Below the pieces are notes generated by a model. The model was not told the DNA's origin. It ran no database searches and worked only from the letters and a program-made list of their open reading frames with translations. From Roseovarius sp. UBA6217 (GTDB lineage Bacteria > Pseudomonadota > Alphaproteobacteria > Rhodobacterales > Rhodobacteraceae), in contig DISF01000036.1 of assembly GCA_002421985.1 (NCBI GenBank), forward strand, positions 30,454-84,233: a stretch of 53,780 bases of DNA, in the 5' to 3' direction. The stretch's first letter is position 1; every line of letters starts with the position of its first letter. Made by a program: the position numbers and the translations under genes. Shown piece by piece: positions 23,510 through 31,404 of this stretch.

Positions 23510-24070
23510 TTATCCCAGTTTGATCGTCGTATCGTCGACGAATTCGGCCACGGGAATCCAGAGGTTCTCGGGCGCGGGGCCTTTGCGGATACGTCCCGCG
23601 GTATCGTAGTGAGAGCCATGGCAGGGGCAGAACCAGCCGCCGAAATCGCCCGCCCCATCACCGATGGGCACGCAGCCCAGATGGGTGCAGACGCCGATCA
23701 TCACCAGCCATTCGCCCGCCTCGTCGAGCGTGCGGTTCTGGTCCGAGGCATCAAGGGCCATATCGTTGCGGTTCTGCGCGTTCCGGTCGGGCAGTTGCGA
23801 CAACTCGACGGCGCGCGCGGCCTCGATCTCGCGCTCTGTCCGGCGACGGATGAAGACCGGCTTGCCAAGGAACTTGACGCTGATCTGCGTGCCGGGCTCA
23901 ACTCCGCTCACGTCAACGAGGATCGAGGACAGGGCCTGCACGTCCGCTGACGGATTCATCTGGTTGATGAGCGGCCAGATGGCCGCCCCCGCGGTAACGG
24001 CACCCGCCCCGGCGGTGGCGTAATAGAGGAAATCCCTCCGGGTGCCTTCGTGGTCTTCTGCGTGGGACAC
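23510..24070 (-). CDS. petA: Rieske iron-sulfur subunit of the bc1 complex
   Basis: The Rieske protein takes the first electron from ubiquinol at the Qo site. The 186-residue product starts at GTG (reading MSHAEDHEGTRRDF) with GGAG 7 bp upstream. A twin-arginine-like N-terminus precedes a single membrane anchor (YYATAGAGAVTAGAAIWPL). The 2Fe-2S ligands and disulfide are in CTHLGC and CPCHGSHYD. The GAEFxGG-like tail is normal. It is the first gene of petABC, with its promoter in 24071-24297, a 227-bp divergent gap in which I see no other gene. Confidence 0.97.
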   Translation of the reverse strand: MSHAEDHEGTRRDFLYYATAGAGAVTAGAAIWPLINQMNPSADVQALSSILVDVSGVEPGTQISVKFLGKPVFIRRRTEREIEAARAVELSQLPDRNAQNRNDMALDASDQNRTLDEAGEWLVMIGVCTHLGCVPIGDGAGDFGGWFCPCHGSHYDTAGRIRKGPAPENLWIPVAEFVDDTTIKLG

Positions 24071-24297
24071 GAGGTTACTCCATTTATGTCAGTGGCGGTC
24101 AAGGCCTCATGAGGTTCCGGCCCGAGGTTTCGCCCGAGCCCTGCTCTGCGGTTATTTAACGGGGGTTTGGCAAGCCGTCCAGCCTGCACCTTCCCAAGTT
24201 GTGAAGACAGTGCGCTTGTGTCGCGCTTGTGGTGGGGCGGGAAGGGGTCTATCGTCGACGCCACCGCGCCTCTTTTCAATACTCAAGGGTTCCGAAC

Positions 24298-24990
24298 ATG
24301 CTCGACTCGATCAAAGTCGCCGCCGCAGCCGTGATGCTGACGGCAGCCCCCGCCGCCGCCGAAATGGAGTTGAGCCTCTATCTCGGTGTGCAAAGTGCCC
24401 AAAGCGACAGCGACTCGGTGCGCCTGCCCGGAGCCGCAGCGGCGGTGAGCCGAGATATAAGTTGGCGGGCCAAGCCGTTTTCCAACCCGCTTTATTATGG
24501 CGGGCGGGCAATCTGGTGGACGCAAGGCGATCTGGGTTTCGGCATTGAGGGAACGCACACCAAGGCCATCGCCTCGGCATCGGACCGCGCGGCGCTGGGC
24601 GTCGACCGCTTGGAATTCACCGATGGTCACAACATCATCACCGCCAACGTGATGAAGCGCTTTCCGGGCGTTTTCGCCAAGACCCCGAAATTCACCCCCT
24701 ATGTCGGCGGCGGTGTCGGTGTCGCGATCCCGCATGTGGATATCAAGGTGACGGGCGCGGCCGGACGCACCTATGATTACGAGACAACCGGCGTGGCCCT
24801 GCGCGGCATCGCCGGGATGAAATACGCGCTCAACGATAAATGGGCGCTGTTCGGCGAGTATCAGATCACCTGGTCCGACAATGACGCCACCATTGATCCC
24901 GACCCCGCCATTCCCGGCCAGACCGCGGGCAAGTTCAAGACCGAACTTGTGACCCATGCCGTGAATGTCGGCATCAGCTACAGCTTCTGA
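24298..24990 (+). CDS. Outer membrane beta-barrel protein, lipid A oxidase-like (LpxQ family)
   Basis: This 230-residue exported protein has the signal peptide MLDSIKVAAAAVMLTAAPAAA, a beta-barrel pattern of alternating strands, and a C-terminal NVGISYSF ending in Phe as expected for BamA recognition. The start of the mature protein, EMELSLYLGVQSAQ, and LEFTDGHNIITANVMKRFPG recall the LpxQ-like group, in which Rhizobium LpxQ oxidises the proximal glucosamine of lipid A to 2-aminogluconate. The similarity is from memory and the oxidase activity is an inference; a simple porin-family barrel is the alternative. It is divergent from petA. Confidence 0.75.
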   Translation: MLDSIKVAAAAVMLTAAPAAAEMELSLYLGVQSAQSDSDSVRLPGAAAAVSRDISWRAKPFSNPLYYGGRAIWWTQGDLGFGIEGTHTKAIASASDRAALGVDRLEFTDGHNIITANVMKRFPGVFAKTPKFTPYVGGGVGVAIPHVDIKVTGAAGRTYDYETTGVALRGIAGMKYALNDKWALFGEYQITWSDNDATIDPDPAIPGQTAGKFKTELVTHAVNVGISYSF

Positions 24991-25014
24991 GGCCAAAAGC
25001 GGTCAGACGCAATC

Positions 25015-25049
25015 CGAACACGGCACCGGTCATTCCGGTGCCGTGTTCG
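25015..25049. terminator. Strong 15-bp hairpin between converging genes
   Basis: CGAACACGGCACCGG and CCGGTGCCGTGTTCG form a perfect 15-bp stem with a 5-nt loop. It lies 25 bp after the outer membrane protein stop and overlaps the last codons of the GST gene, whose TGA lies at the loop. No T-run follows on either strand. Terminator or mRNA-end stabiliser are both possible. Confidence 0.7.
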
Positions 25050-25632
25050 TCATGCTGTCGCGTCGCGCGAAATCCGCAAACCACGCAGCAAGCGCCGGGT
25101 GGCCATCGCGCCAGCCGCGCGCATCGTGACGGAAATCGAGATAGCCAAGCGCGCAGGCCAGCGCGATCTGCGCCATGTCAAGCGGCCCGGCGAGGTGGCT
25201 CATCCAGCGCTGCTCGAGCGCATCAAGCGCGCGGGCGATCTTGGCCCATTGCGCCTCGACCCATTCAGCCGAGCGCGCGCCCTCGGGGCGCAGGCGCATC
25301 TCATAGACCATGAGTACGCCCGATTCCATCATCCCGTCGGCGGTAGCCTCCAGCGTCAGCACATCCCAAAGCCGCGCCTCGGGATAAAGCCCGGCCTCCG
25401 CCCGCGCATCCAGGTAGCGGCAGATCACCCGGCTGTCATAGATCGCCGGGCCGTCATCGCGCAAAAGCGCGGGGATCTTGCCCAAGGGATTCGCCGCCAT
25501 CGCCTCGGGGGCGGTGGCAAGCGCCGTGGTGGCGACGGGCAGTTCCTCTACCTGATCAGCAAGCCCGGTCTCGTGCAAAAGCACGCGCACCTTGCGCACG
25601 AAAGGCGAGGCGGGGGAGGATATGAGTTGCAT
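25030..25632 (-). CDS. Glutathione S-transferase family protein
   Basis: This 200-residue protein begins MQLISSPASPFVRKVRVLLHE, the thioredoxin-like GST N-domain with Ser in the SPASPF active-site loop. NPLGKIPALL with the cis-proline and the glutathione-binding DSRVICRYLD follow. The C-terminal helical domain includes DMAQIALACALGYLDFR. The subfamily and substrate are unclear; detoxification by glutathione conjugation is the general expectation. The last five codons and stop form one arm of a 15-bp hairpin. The longer reading from 25722 was trimmed to the ATG at 25632. Confidence 0.92.
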   Translation of the reverse strand: MQLISSPASPFVRKVRVLLHETGLADQVEELPVATTALATAPEAMAANPLGKIPALLRDDGPAIYDSRVICRYLDARAEAGLYPEARLWDVLTLEATADGMMESGVLMVYEMRLRPEGARSAEWVEAQWAKIARALDALEQRWMSHLAGPLDMAQIALACALGYLDFRHDARGWRDGHPALAAWFADFARRDSMTNTAPE

Positions 25633-25743
25633 CGGCGCGCTCCTGTCTGAGGTTGGTGTGAGGCTAGGCGCGCGCGGGTGTGGTGTAAAGCGCGGTCGCG
25701 GGGGCAAAGATCTTCGGATCAAGTCCGGGGGTGACGGGGGAGG

Positions 25744-27000
25744 TCAGCCCGCCAAAAGCTGCGTGGCGCTGTGGCCGGTCACGGTGGCACTGATAATCTG
25801 CCCCTCGGGGCGATCGCTGGAAAAGCTGACTTCGGTGAATTGCTCGGTGCGGCCCATGCGGGGGTGTTCCATCAACACCTTGTGCTGCTTGCCCTGCTGT
25901 TCGGCCAAGTGTAGCGCCACGCGCGCCTCGCCCGCAGCACGCAACCGCGCCGCGCGGGCCTTGATCGCCGTGCCATGGACCTGTGGCATTCGGGCAGCGG
26001 GGGTACCGGGGCGGGGCGAGTAGGGAAAGACGTGCAGCCATGTGAGGTGGCACTCCTCGACCAGCCGCAGCGAGTTTTGAAACGCCGTCTCGGTCTCGGT
26101 CGGGAAGCCGGCGATGATGTCGGCACCAAAGGTCATGTCGGGGCGCAGGTGCCGCGCCTCCTCGGCAAAGCGGATGGCATCGTCGCGCAGGTGGCGGCGT
26201 TTCATTCGTTTCAGGATCAGGTCATCGCCATGTTGCAGGCTCAGATGCAGATGCGGCATGAGGCGCGGCTCGGTGGCGATGGCCTGCATGAGGGCCTCAT
26301 CCACCTCGATCGAATCGATCGACGAGAGTCGCAGGCGCGGCAGATCGGGCACCAGCCGCAGGATGCGCATGACCAGATCCCCCAGACGCGGCGCGCCCGG
26401 CAGGTCTGCGCCCCAGCTTGTCAGGTCCACCCCGGTCAGCACCACCTCGTTATAGCCCGCATCCACCAGCCGCTTGATCTGATCGACGACAACACCCGCC
26501 GCAACGCTGCGCGAATTGCCGCGGCCAAAGGGGATGATGCAAAAGGTGCAGCGATGATCGCAGCCGTTTTGCACCTGAACATAGGCGCGGCTGCGCGTGC
26601 CAAACCCGTCGATCAGGTGGCCCGCCGTCTCAGTCACCGACATGATGTCATTGACCTGCACGCGCTCGGCGTCGCCGATAAAATCGGCGGCAAGGCGGCG
26701 CCATGTATCGGCCCGCATCTTCTCGGTATTGCCGATGACGGCATCGACCTCGGGCATGGCGGCGAAGGTCTCGGGCTCTGTCTGCGCGGCGCAGCCGGTG
26801 ACGATCAGGCGCGCATTGGGGTTCTCGCGGCGCAGGCGGCGGATTTCCTGCCGCGCCTTGCGCACCGCCTCGGAGGTCACGGCGCAGGTGTTGATGACCA
26901 CGGCGTTATCAAGCCCCACCTGACCGGCGAGATCCTTCATCGCCTCGGTCTCGTAGGCGTTCAGGCGACAGCCAAGCGTGGTGAAAACCGGGGCATTCAT
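25744..27000 (-). CDS. mtaB: tRNA t6A37 methylthiotransferase
   Basis: MtaB is a radical-SAM enzyme converting t6A37 to ms2t6A37 in ANN-decoding tRNAs. The 418-residue protein has the UPF0004 domain (FTTLGCRLNAYE, VINTCAVTSEA and IVTGCAAQ supplying three Cys for the auxiliary cluster). The radical-SAM CxxxCxxC lies in CDHRCTFCIIPFGRG. The MtaB/MiaB-type PHLHLSLQHGDD and a C-terminal TRAM-like segment follow. The ATG overlaps the dapF stop as ATGA, so dapF-mtaB is an operon. Confidence 0.95.
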   Translation of the reverse strand: MNAPVFTTLGCRLNAYETEAMKDLAGQVGLDNAVVINTCAVTSEAVRKARQEIRRLRRENPNARLIVTGCAAQTEPETFAAMPEVDAVIGNTEKMRADTWRRLAADFIGDAERVQVNDIMSVTETAGHLIDGFGTRSRAYVQVQNGCDHRCTFCIIPFGRGNSRSVAAGVVVDQIKRLVDAGYNEVVLTGVDLTSWGADLPGAPRLGDLVMRILRLVPDLPRLRLSSIDSIEVDEALMQAIATEPRLMPHLHLSLQHGDDLILKRMKRRHLRDDAIRFAEEARHLRPDMTFGADIIAGFPTETETAFQNSLRLVEECHLTWLHVFPYSPRPGTPAARMPQVHGTAIKARAARLRAAGEARVALHLAEQQGKQHKVLMEHPRMGRTEQFTEVSFSSDRPEGQIISATVTGHSATQLLAG

Positions 27001-27830
27001 GAATTGGCCCTGAGAAACGCAGGCGTGAGCACGCCGCTGGCGACATGGGCCGTCTCGCCAGTCATCCAGACGCCATCCTCGCGCCAGTCCACCGCCAGCG
27101 TGCCGCCATCGAGCGTGATCTGCACGCGCCGCCCGGTCAAGCCCCGTCGCGCGGCGGCCACGGCCACGGCACAGGACGACGAGCCAGAGGCCAGCGTCAC
27201 CCCCACGCCCCGCTCCCACACACGCATCCGCAGGTGATTCTCGCCGATAACGCTCGCCACCTGCACATTTGTGCGTTCGGGAAAAAGCGGGTGATGCTCG
27301 TATCGCGGGCCGAATTGCTCAAGCGCCACCGCCTCGGCATCGTCGACAAAAAAGCTGCAATGCGGGTTGCCCATGCCGGTGGCGGTGGGGCCGCCCTCGA
27401 TGGGCAATTCCAGCGTATCCATTGCGCGCGCCAGAGGAATATCGCGCCAGTCGAGCTGCGGCTGCCCCATATTGACCGAGGTCAGGCCACCGCCTGCATC
27501 CACCGCCTGCAACACCCCGCGCAGGGTGGTGAGGGCAAGCGCGGTCTTGCCGCTCTCGTCCATCAGGTGCCGCGCGATACAGCGCGTGGCATTGCCGCAG
27601 GCCGCCGAGGAGGAGCCGTCGGCATTGTAGAAGGTCAGGTGCGCATCGCCGTCGCCCGCCCCGATCACCGCAAGCTGATCGAAGCCGATACCGCGATGGC
27701 GGTCTGCGATAGCCTTGATGAGCACAGGCGACAGCGCGATCTTGCGCGCACGCCCGTCGAGCACGACAAAGTCGTTTCCCAGCCCGTGCATCTTCATGAA
27801 GGGCAAACCCGGCTCAAGCGCATCACTCAT
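26997..27830 (-). CDS. dapF: Diaminopimelate epimerase with Ser at the second catalytic Cys position
   Basis: DapF interconverts LL- and meso-diaminopimelate for lysine and peptidoglycan. The 277-residue protein has FMKMHGLGNDFVVLDGR, the first catalytic cysteine Cys78 in SSSAACGNATRC, and GNPHCSFFVDD. The second catalytic motif reads VWERGVGVTLASGSSSCA: the residue usually Cys (ERGxGxTxACGxGAC) is Ser215, and the next Cys is five residues later. The start is the ATG at 27830 (MSDALEPGLPF); an internal ATG at residue 12 starts the conserved core. It overlaps mtaB by 4 bp. Confidence 0.93.
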   Translation of the reverse strand: MSDALEPGLPFMKMHGLGNDFVVLDGRARKIALSPVLIKAIADRHRGIGFDQLAVIGAGDGDAHLTFYNADGSSSAACGNATRCIARHLMDESGKTALALTTLRGVLQAVDAGGGLTSVNMGQPQLDWRDIPLARAMDTLELPIEGGPTATGMGNPHCSFFVDDAEAVALEQFGPRYEHHPLFPERTNVQVASVIGENHLRMRVWERGVGVTLASGSSSCAVAVAAARRGLTGRRVQITLDGGTLAVDWREDGVWMTGETAHVASGVLTPAFLRANS

Positions 27831-27937
27831 ACCCGCGCTATACGCGGGCGCAGAAACGATTTCCAGCGCTGACCATGCCACATGGACGTTTTCGGGGTTG
27901 ACCCCCCGCGCCCCGCTTTCTAATTACCACGCCTGAT

Positions 27938-28013
27938 GGGCCGTTAGCTCAGTTGGTAGAGCAACTGACTTTTAATCAGTGGGTCGCAGGTTCGAATCCT
28001 GCACGGCTCACCA
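27938..28013 (+). tRNA. tRNA-Lys (UUU anticodon)
   Basis: The sequence forms a full cloverleaf of 76 nt with encoded CCA. The acceptor arm is GGGCCGT/ACGGCTC, the D-arm is GCTCAGTTGGTAGAGC and the anticodon stem is ACTGA/TCAGT. The loop CTTTTAA gives anticodon TTT at 27971-27973, and the T-arm is GCAGG TTCGAAT CCTGC. It is divergent from dapF by about 107 bp. The 175 bp after it (28014-28188) is less GC-rich and I see no gene or integrase there. Confidence 0.98.
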
Positions 28014-28188
28014 TCATTCTTGACGCATGCAAGGACACCCTTGGGCGGTAGCACGCTCGGGGCTACTGTTAGCAGACGCGTATCCGCTGCGAAGCCTGTA
28101 TGGCATAACTTACGCCAAAGCATGTGTTTCAGGGTGCCTCGCCTGGCACGACGGACAAAAACCTATTGTTACAGAAAGTTTTATCCGG

Positions 28189-28497
28189 TCAGGAGCGCAC
28201 GACATAGACCGGGCATTCCGCGTGCGTCACGACGTGGCTTGCCGTGGTGCCGAGGAGATAATCCTGCACCTTGGGATTGGCCGCTTCCATCACGATGAGA
28301 TCGACCTTGCGTTCATGGGCAAGCTCGACGATCTGGCGATGAACCGCGCCCTTGCGCACGACGAGGTCGATCCCGACCCCTTGAGCAGGGTGGGCAGCGA
28401 CGAATTTGCGGAGTTCCTCGCCCCAATAGGCATCGGAATTGTAGATATTGAGGTTGCGCTCTATCTCGGGCGCGACCGTCGCGGTGATGAGCCGGGC
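28189..28497 (-). pseudogene. Universal stress protein (UspA), N-terminally truncated
   Basis: The minus strand encodes ARLITATVAPEIERNLNIYN, then a UspA second half: GIDLVVRKGAVHRQIVELAHE, KVDLIVMEAANPK, QDYLLGTTASHVVTHAECPVYVVR. The family's first strand and helix (about 40 residues, with the ILVPVDGS motif) are absent. Upstream the frame continues only as an unrelated basic stretch, and an ATG at 28560 would lie inside the MFS start. The gene appears 5'-deleted, with the MFS transporter now starting at the break. A short functional protein cannot be fully excluded. Confidence 0.7.
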
Positions 28498-28558
28498 GCT
28501 CCTGCGCGGGGCCGTATTTTGCGCTTTTCTTTGCGCAGGTTTCGCGCGACCAAACGAC

Positions 28559-29782
28559 ATGCCGATTCTCGCATTTCTCCGCGATAACGCGCCCTGGCTC
28601 GCGGCGGGGGTGCTGCTCACATTCCTGTCGAGCTTTGGCCAGACCTATTTCATCTCGGTCTTTGCCGGGGAAATCCGGGCGGCCTTTGATCTGAGCCACG
28701 GGCAATGGGGCGGCATCTACAGCCTTGGCACCACCGCCTCGGCGGTGGCGATGGTCTGGGCCGGGGGGCTGACAGACCTGTTTCGCGTGCGCGTGCTTGC
28801 GCCGGTGGTGCTCGTGGCGATGATGCTGGCCTGTCTCGCGATGGCACTCAACCCCGTGTGGTGGATGCTGCCGGTGATTGTCTTTGCGCTGCGCTTTACC
28901 GGGCAGGGCATGATGAGCCACCTTGCCGTGGTGGCGATGGCGCGCTGGTTCATCGCGAGCCGTGGCAAGGCGCTGTCGGTGGCGACGCTTGGCAATGCGC
29001 TGGGCGAATCGATCTTGCCGCTTGCCTTCGTGTCGCTCCTGATCGTGCATGACTGGCGCAGCCTGTGGATCGTCGCGGCTGCGATGGCGATTCTCGGCAT
29101 TCCGTTCCTGCTCTTGTTGCTGCGGCGTGAGCGCACGCCGCAAAGCTGGGCACAAAGCAGCCAGTCGCTCGGGATGGAGGGGCGGCACTGGACGCGGGGA
29201 GAGGCGCTGCGGCATTTCCTCTTCTGGTTCATGATCCCGGCGCTTTTGGGGCCATCGGCCTTCAACACGGCGTTCTTCTTTCACCAGGTGCATATCGCCG
29301 AGGTCAAGAATATCGCGCATGTCGAGCTTGTGGCCATGTTCCCGATCTATACCGCCGTGGTCATCGGCGCGATGGTGCTGTCGGGCCTTGCGCTTGACCG
29401 GCTTGGAACGGCGCGGGTACTGCCGTTCATCCAGATCCCGACGATCGGGGCGTTTCTGGTGTTTTCGGTCTCGGAAGGGCCCTTGATGCTTCTGGCCGGA
29501 TTTGTCCTGCTGGCGATGACCACCGGGGCCAACAGCATCGTGCCCAATGCCTTTTGGGCAGAATTCTACGGCAGCGCCAATATGGGGCGGATCAAGGCGA
29601 TGGCGGCGGCAATCATGGTGTTCGGCACGGCGATCGGGCCGGGGATTACCGGGCTGGCGATTGATCTTGGCCTCGGGATCGAGACGCAATTCGTGGTCAT
29701 CGCGGGGTATTTCGGCTTTGCCACGGTGATGATGATGATGGGCGTGGGGCGCGCGCGCGCGTCACTGCCGCTGGCGTCGTAG
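28559..29782 (+). CDS. MFS transporter
   Basis: This 407-residue protein has twelve predicted membrane helices. Family features are WLAAGVLLTFLSSFGQTYFISVF in helix 1, AGGLTDLFRVR (motif A-like loop between helices 2 and 3), LRFTGQGMMSHLAVVAMARWF near helix 4, and the central hydrophilic loop RRERTPQSWAQSSQS. The substrate is not apparent. The start at 28559 (MPILAFLRDN) is set by the onset of helix 1; the upstream reading overlaps the truncated usp gene. Its last 21 bases overlap the converging Smr gene. Confidence 0.88.
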   Translation: MPILAFLRDNAPWLAAGVLLTFLSSFGQTYFISVFAGEIRAAFDLSHGQWGGIYSLGTTASAVAMVWAGGLTDLFRVRVLAPVVLVAMMLACLAMALNPVWWMLPVIVFALRFTGQGMMSHLAVVAMARWFIASRGKALSVATLGNALGESILPLAFVSLLIVHDWRSLWIVAAAMAILGIPFLLLLLRRERTPQSWAQSSQSLGMEGRHWTRGEALRHFLFWFMIPALLGPSAFNTAFFFHQVHIAEVKNIAHVELVAMFPIYTAVVIGAMVLSGLALDRLGTARVLPFIQIPTIGAFLVFSVSEGPLMLLAGFVLLAMTTGANSIVPNAFWAEFYGSANMGRIKAMAAAIMVFGTAIGPGITGLAIDLGLGIETQFVVIAGYFGFATVMMMMGVGRARASLPLAS

Positions 29783-30361
29783 ATAGACGTAATAGGCCCC
29801 GCCGCCGCCGTGGCTGATATGCGCCTCGGTCACTTGCAGCACGAGCGGCGCAAGCGGCGGCAGACAAAGCCATTGCGGCACGTTGTGGCGCAAAACGCCG
29901 TAGCGCACCGGGATCGGCCCGCCGCTGTCGCGGTCCTTGCCCTTGCCGGTGACGACGAGCACCAGCCGCTTGCCCGCGCCATGCGCACGCATCACGAACC
30001 GGCTGAGCGCGCCATGCGCCTGATCCAGCGTCATGCCGTGCAAATCAAGCTTGGCCTCGGGGGTGAGCTTGCCCCGCCGGAGCCGCTGGAACGATTTGCG
30101 ATCCATCGCCACGGGGGCAGCGGCGATCCGCTCGGCAATGCCGGGCAGAACGTCATGCCGCGCCTCGGGCGGCAATGAGGCCTCGCCAAGCCGGAACGCG
30201 GCAAGGGGGGCGGGCTTGTCCGCCACCGGCGCGTTGGTTTTCCGCACCCCCGAGGAGGCCATCACCACCGGCTTGCGCTTCGGGCCAAGCGGCACGGTGC
30301 GGCGCGCAACCTCTTGCCAGAGCGCCATCTCGTCGGGGCGCAAGGATCGCTTGCGGGTCAT
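29762..30361 (-). CDS. Smr/MutS2-type domain protein
   Basis: This 199-residue protein has a variable, basic N-terminal half (MTRKRSLRPDEMALWQEVARR) and a C-terminal Smr domain from about residue 105. The domain carries LDLHGMTLDQA (the LDxHG motif), VVTGKGKD (the GxG nucleic-acid loop) and EAHISHGGGGAYYVYLRR. Smr domains are DNA or RNA nicking endonuclease-like modules; the cellular role here is unknown. The start overlaps the mltA stop by 4 bp, and the 3' end overlaps the MFS gene by 21 bp. Confidence 0.92.
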   Translation of the reverse strand: MTRKRSLRPDEMALWQEVARRTVPLGPKRKPVVMASSGVRKTNAPVADKPAPLAAFRLGEASLPPEARHDVLPGIAERIAAAPVAMDRKSFQRLRRGKLTPEAKLDLHGMTLDQAHGALSRFVMRAHGAGKRLVLVVTGKGKDRDSGGPIPVRYGVLRHNVPQWLCLPPLAPLVLQVTEAHISHGGGGAYYVYLRRQRQ

Positions 30362-31404
30362 TGGAACGGGTCCGTGAGCATGGCATAGGCGCGCTGAATC
30401 GGCATCAGAACCAGCATCCGCCCCGGATCGCGCAACCGCCCTGCACGGCGGCCCGCCGCCTCGCCGGTGCCAAAGAAGATATCGGCGCGCTGCGGCCCCT
30501 TTATGGCCGAACCGGTATCCTGCGCGATCATCAGGCGATGGATGGGCGCGTAACCCTCCTTCTCGATCCAGACCGGGGCACCAAGCGGCACATGGGCGGG
30601 ATCCACAGCCACGGTGCGCCCCGCCGTCACCGAACGGTTCATCGCCCCAAGGGGCCCACGTTCGGGGGGCACCGCGTCGATGCGGCGAAAGAACACGTAA
30701 GAGGGGTTATGATAAAGCAACTCCTCGCCCTCGGCGGGGTTGCGGCGCACCCAGTTCTTGATGACCTGCGCCGAAGCCTGATGCGCCTCGTAGATACCGC
30801 GCCGCACAAGCTCTACCCCGATGGAGCGGTAGCTATGGCCGTTGGAGCCGGCATAGCCCACGCGAATGACCCGCCCATCGGGCAGGCGAATGCGCCCCGA
30901 TCCCTGAATCTGAAGAAAAAACAGCTCGACCGGATCATCGACCCAGGCGATTTCAAGCCCGCGCCCCGTCATCACGTCGCTGGCGAGGATCTCGCGGCGC
31001 GACAGCCAGACCGACGCGCGCCGGGCCTCGGGCGGCATCCGGTAGACCGGATAGCGATACCGCGCATCGGGGCGCAGCGCGCCGTTCAGCTCCGGCTCGA
31101 AATAGCCGGTAAAAAGCGCGGACCCGCCATCGGTGATAAGGACCGGGCGAAAGAACAGCTCGAAAAAGGTGCGCGGCTCGGGGCCGGTCTGCGCAAGCGC
31201 ACAAAGCGATTGCCAATCCGGGCCGGTCATGTCGGGGCAGGTTTCGACAAAGACCGCAAGCGCGGCGGCGTGGTCATCGGCGGGCCAGCGCGCGAGTTCC
31301 GAGAAATCGACGACTTCGTGGCGAATATCCGTGGCCTCTGCCGACGCAGGGGCAACCGCCACCAGCGCCAGCACAATCAATATCGCGCGAAGCGCCCCGG
31401 TCAT
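30358..31404 (-). CDS. mltA: Membrane-bound lytic murein transglycosylase A
   Basis: MltA cleaves the glycan strands of peptidoglycan to 1,6-anhydro products. The 348-residue exported protein has the signal sequence MTGALRAILIVLALVAVAPASA without a clear lipobox. The MltA domain includes FTGYFEPELNG, FFLQIQGSGRIRLPDG and VGYAGSNGHSYRSIG. A C-terminal 3D (DDD) domain follows with LIAQDTGSAIKGPQRADIFFG, containing the catalytic-Asp region. It is the middle gene of the tim44-mltA-smr operon, with ATGA overlaps on both sides. Confidence 0.95.
   Translation of the reverse strand: MTGALRAILIVLALVAVAPASAEATDIRHEVVDFSELARWPADDHAAALAVFVETCPDMTGPDWQSLCALAQTGPEPRTFFELFFRPVLITDGGSALFTGYFEPELNGALRPDARYRYPVYRMPPEARRASVWLSRREILASDVMTGRGLEIAWVDDPVELFFLQIQGSGRIRLPDGRVIRVGYAGSNGHSYRSIGVELVRRGIYEAHQASAQVIKNWVRRNPAEGEELLYHNPSYVFFRRIDAVPPERGPLGAMNRSVTAGRTVAVDPAHVPLGAPVWIEKEGYAPIHRLMIAQDTGSAIKGPQRADIFFGTGEAAGRRAGRLRDPGRMLVLMPIQRAYAMLTDPFQ

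Noticed and set aside
22034..23950. 638-codon open frame on the plus strand
   Set aside because: It is antisense to petB and petC across their whole length, its translation is rich in His/Asp/Arg with no domain, and GC-rich codon bias on the other strand explains the lack of stops.
27938..28013. Possible integrated element at tRNA-Lys
   Set aside because: No integrase, att repeat or phage gene is visible on either side. Only the truncated usp gene hints at a past event, which is reported separately.
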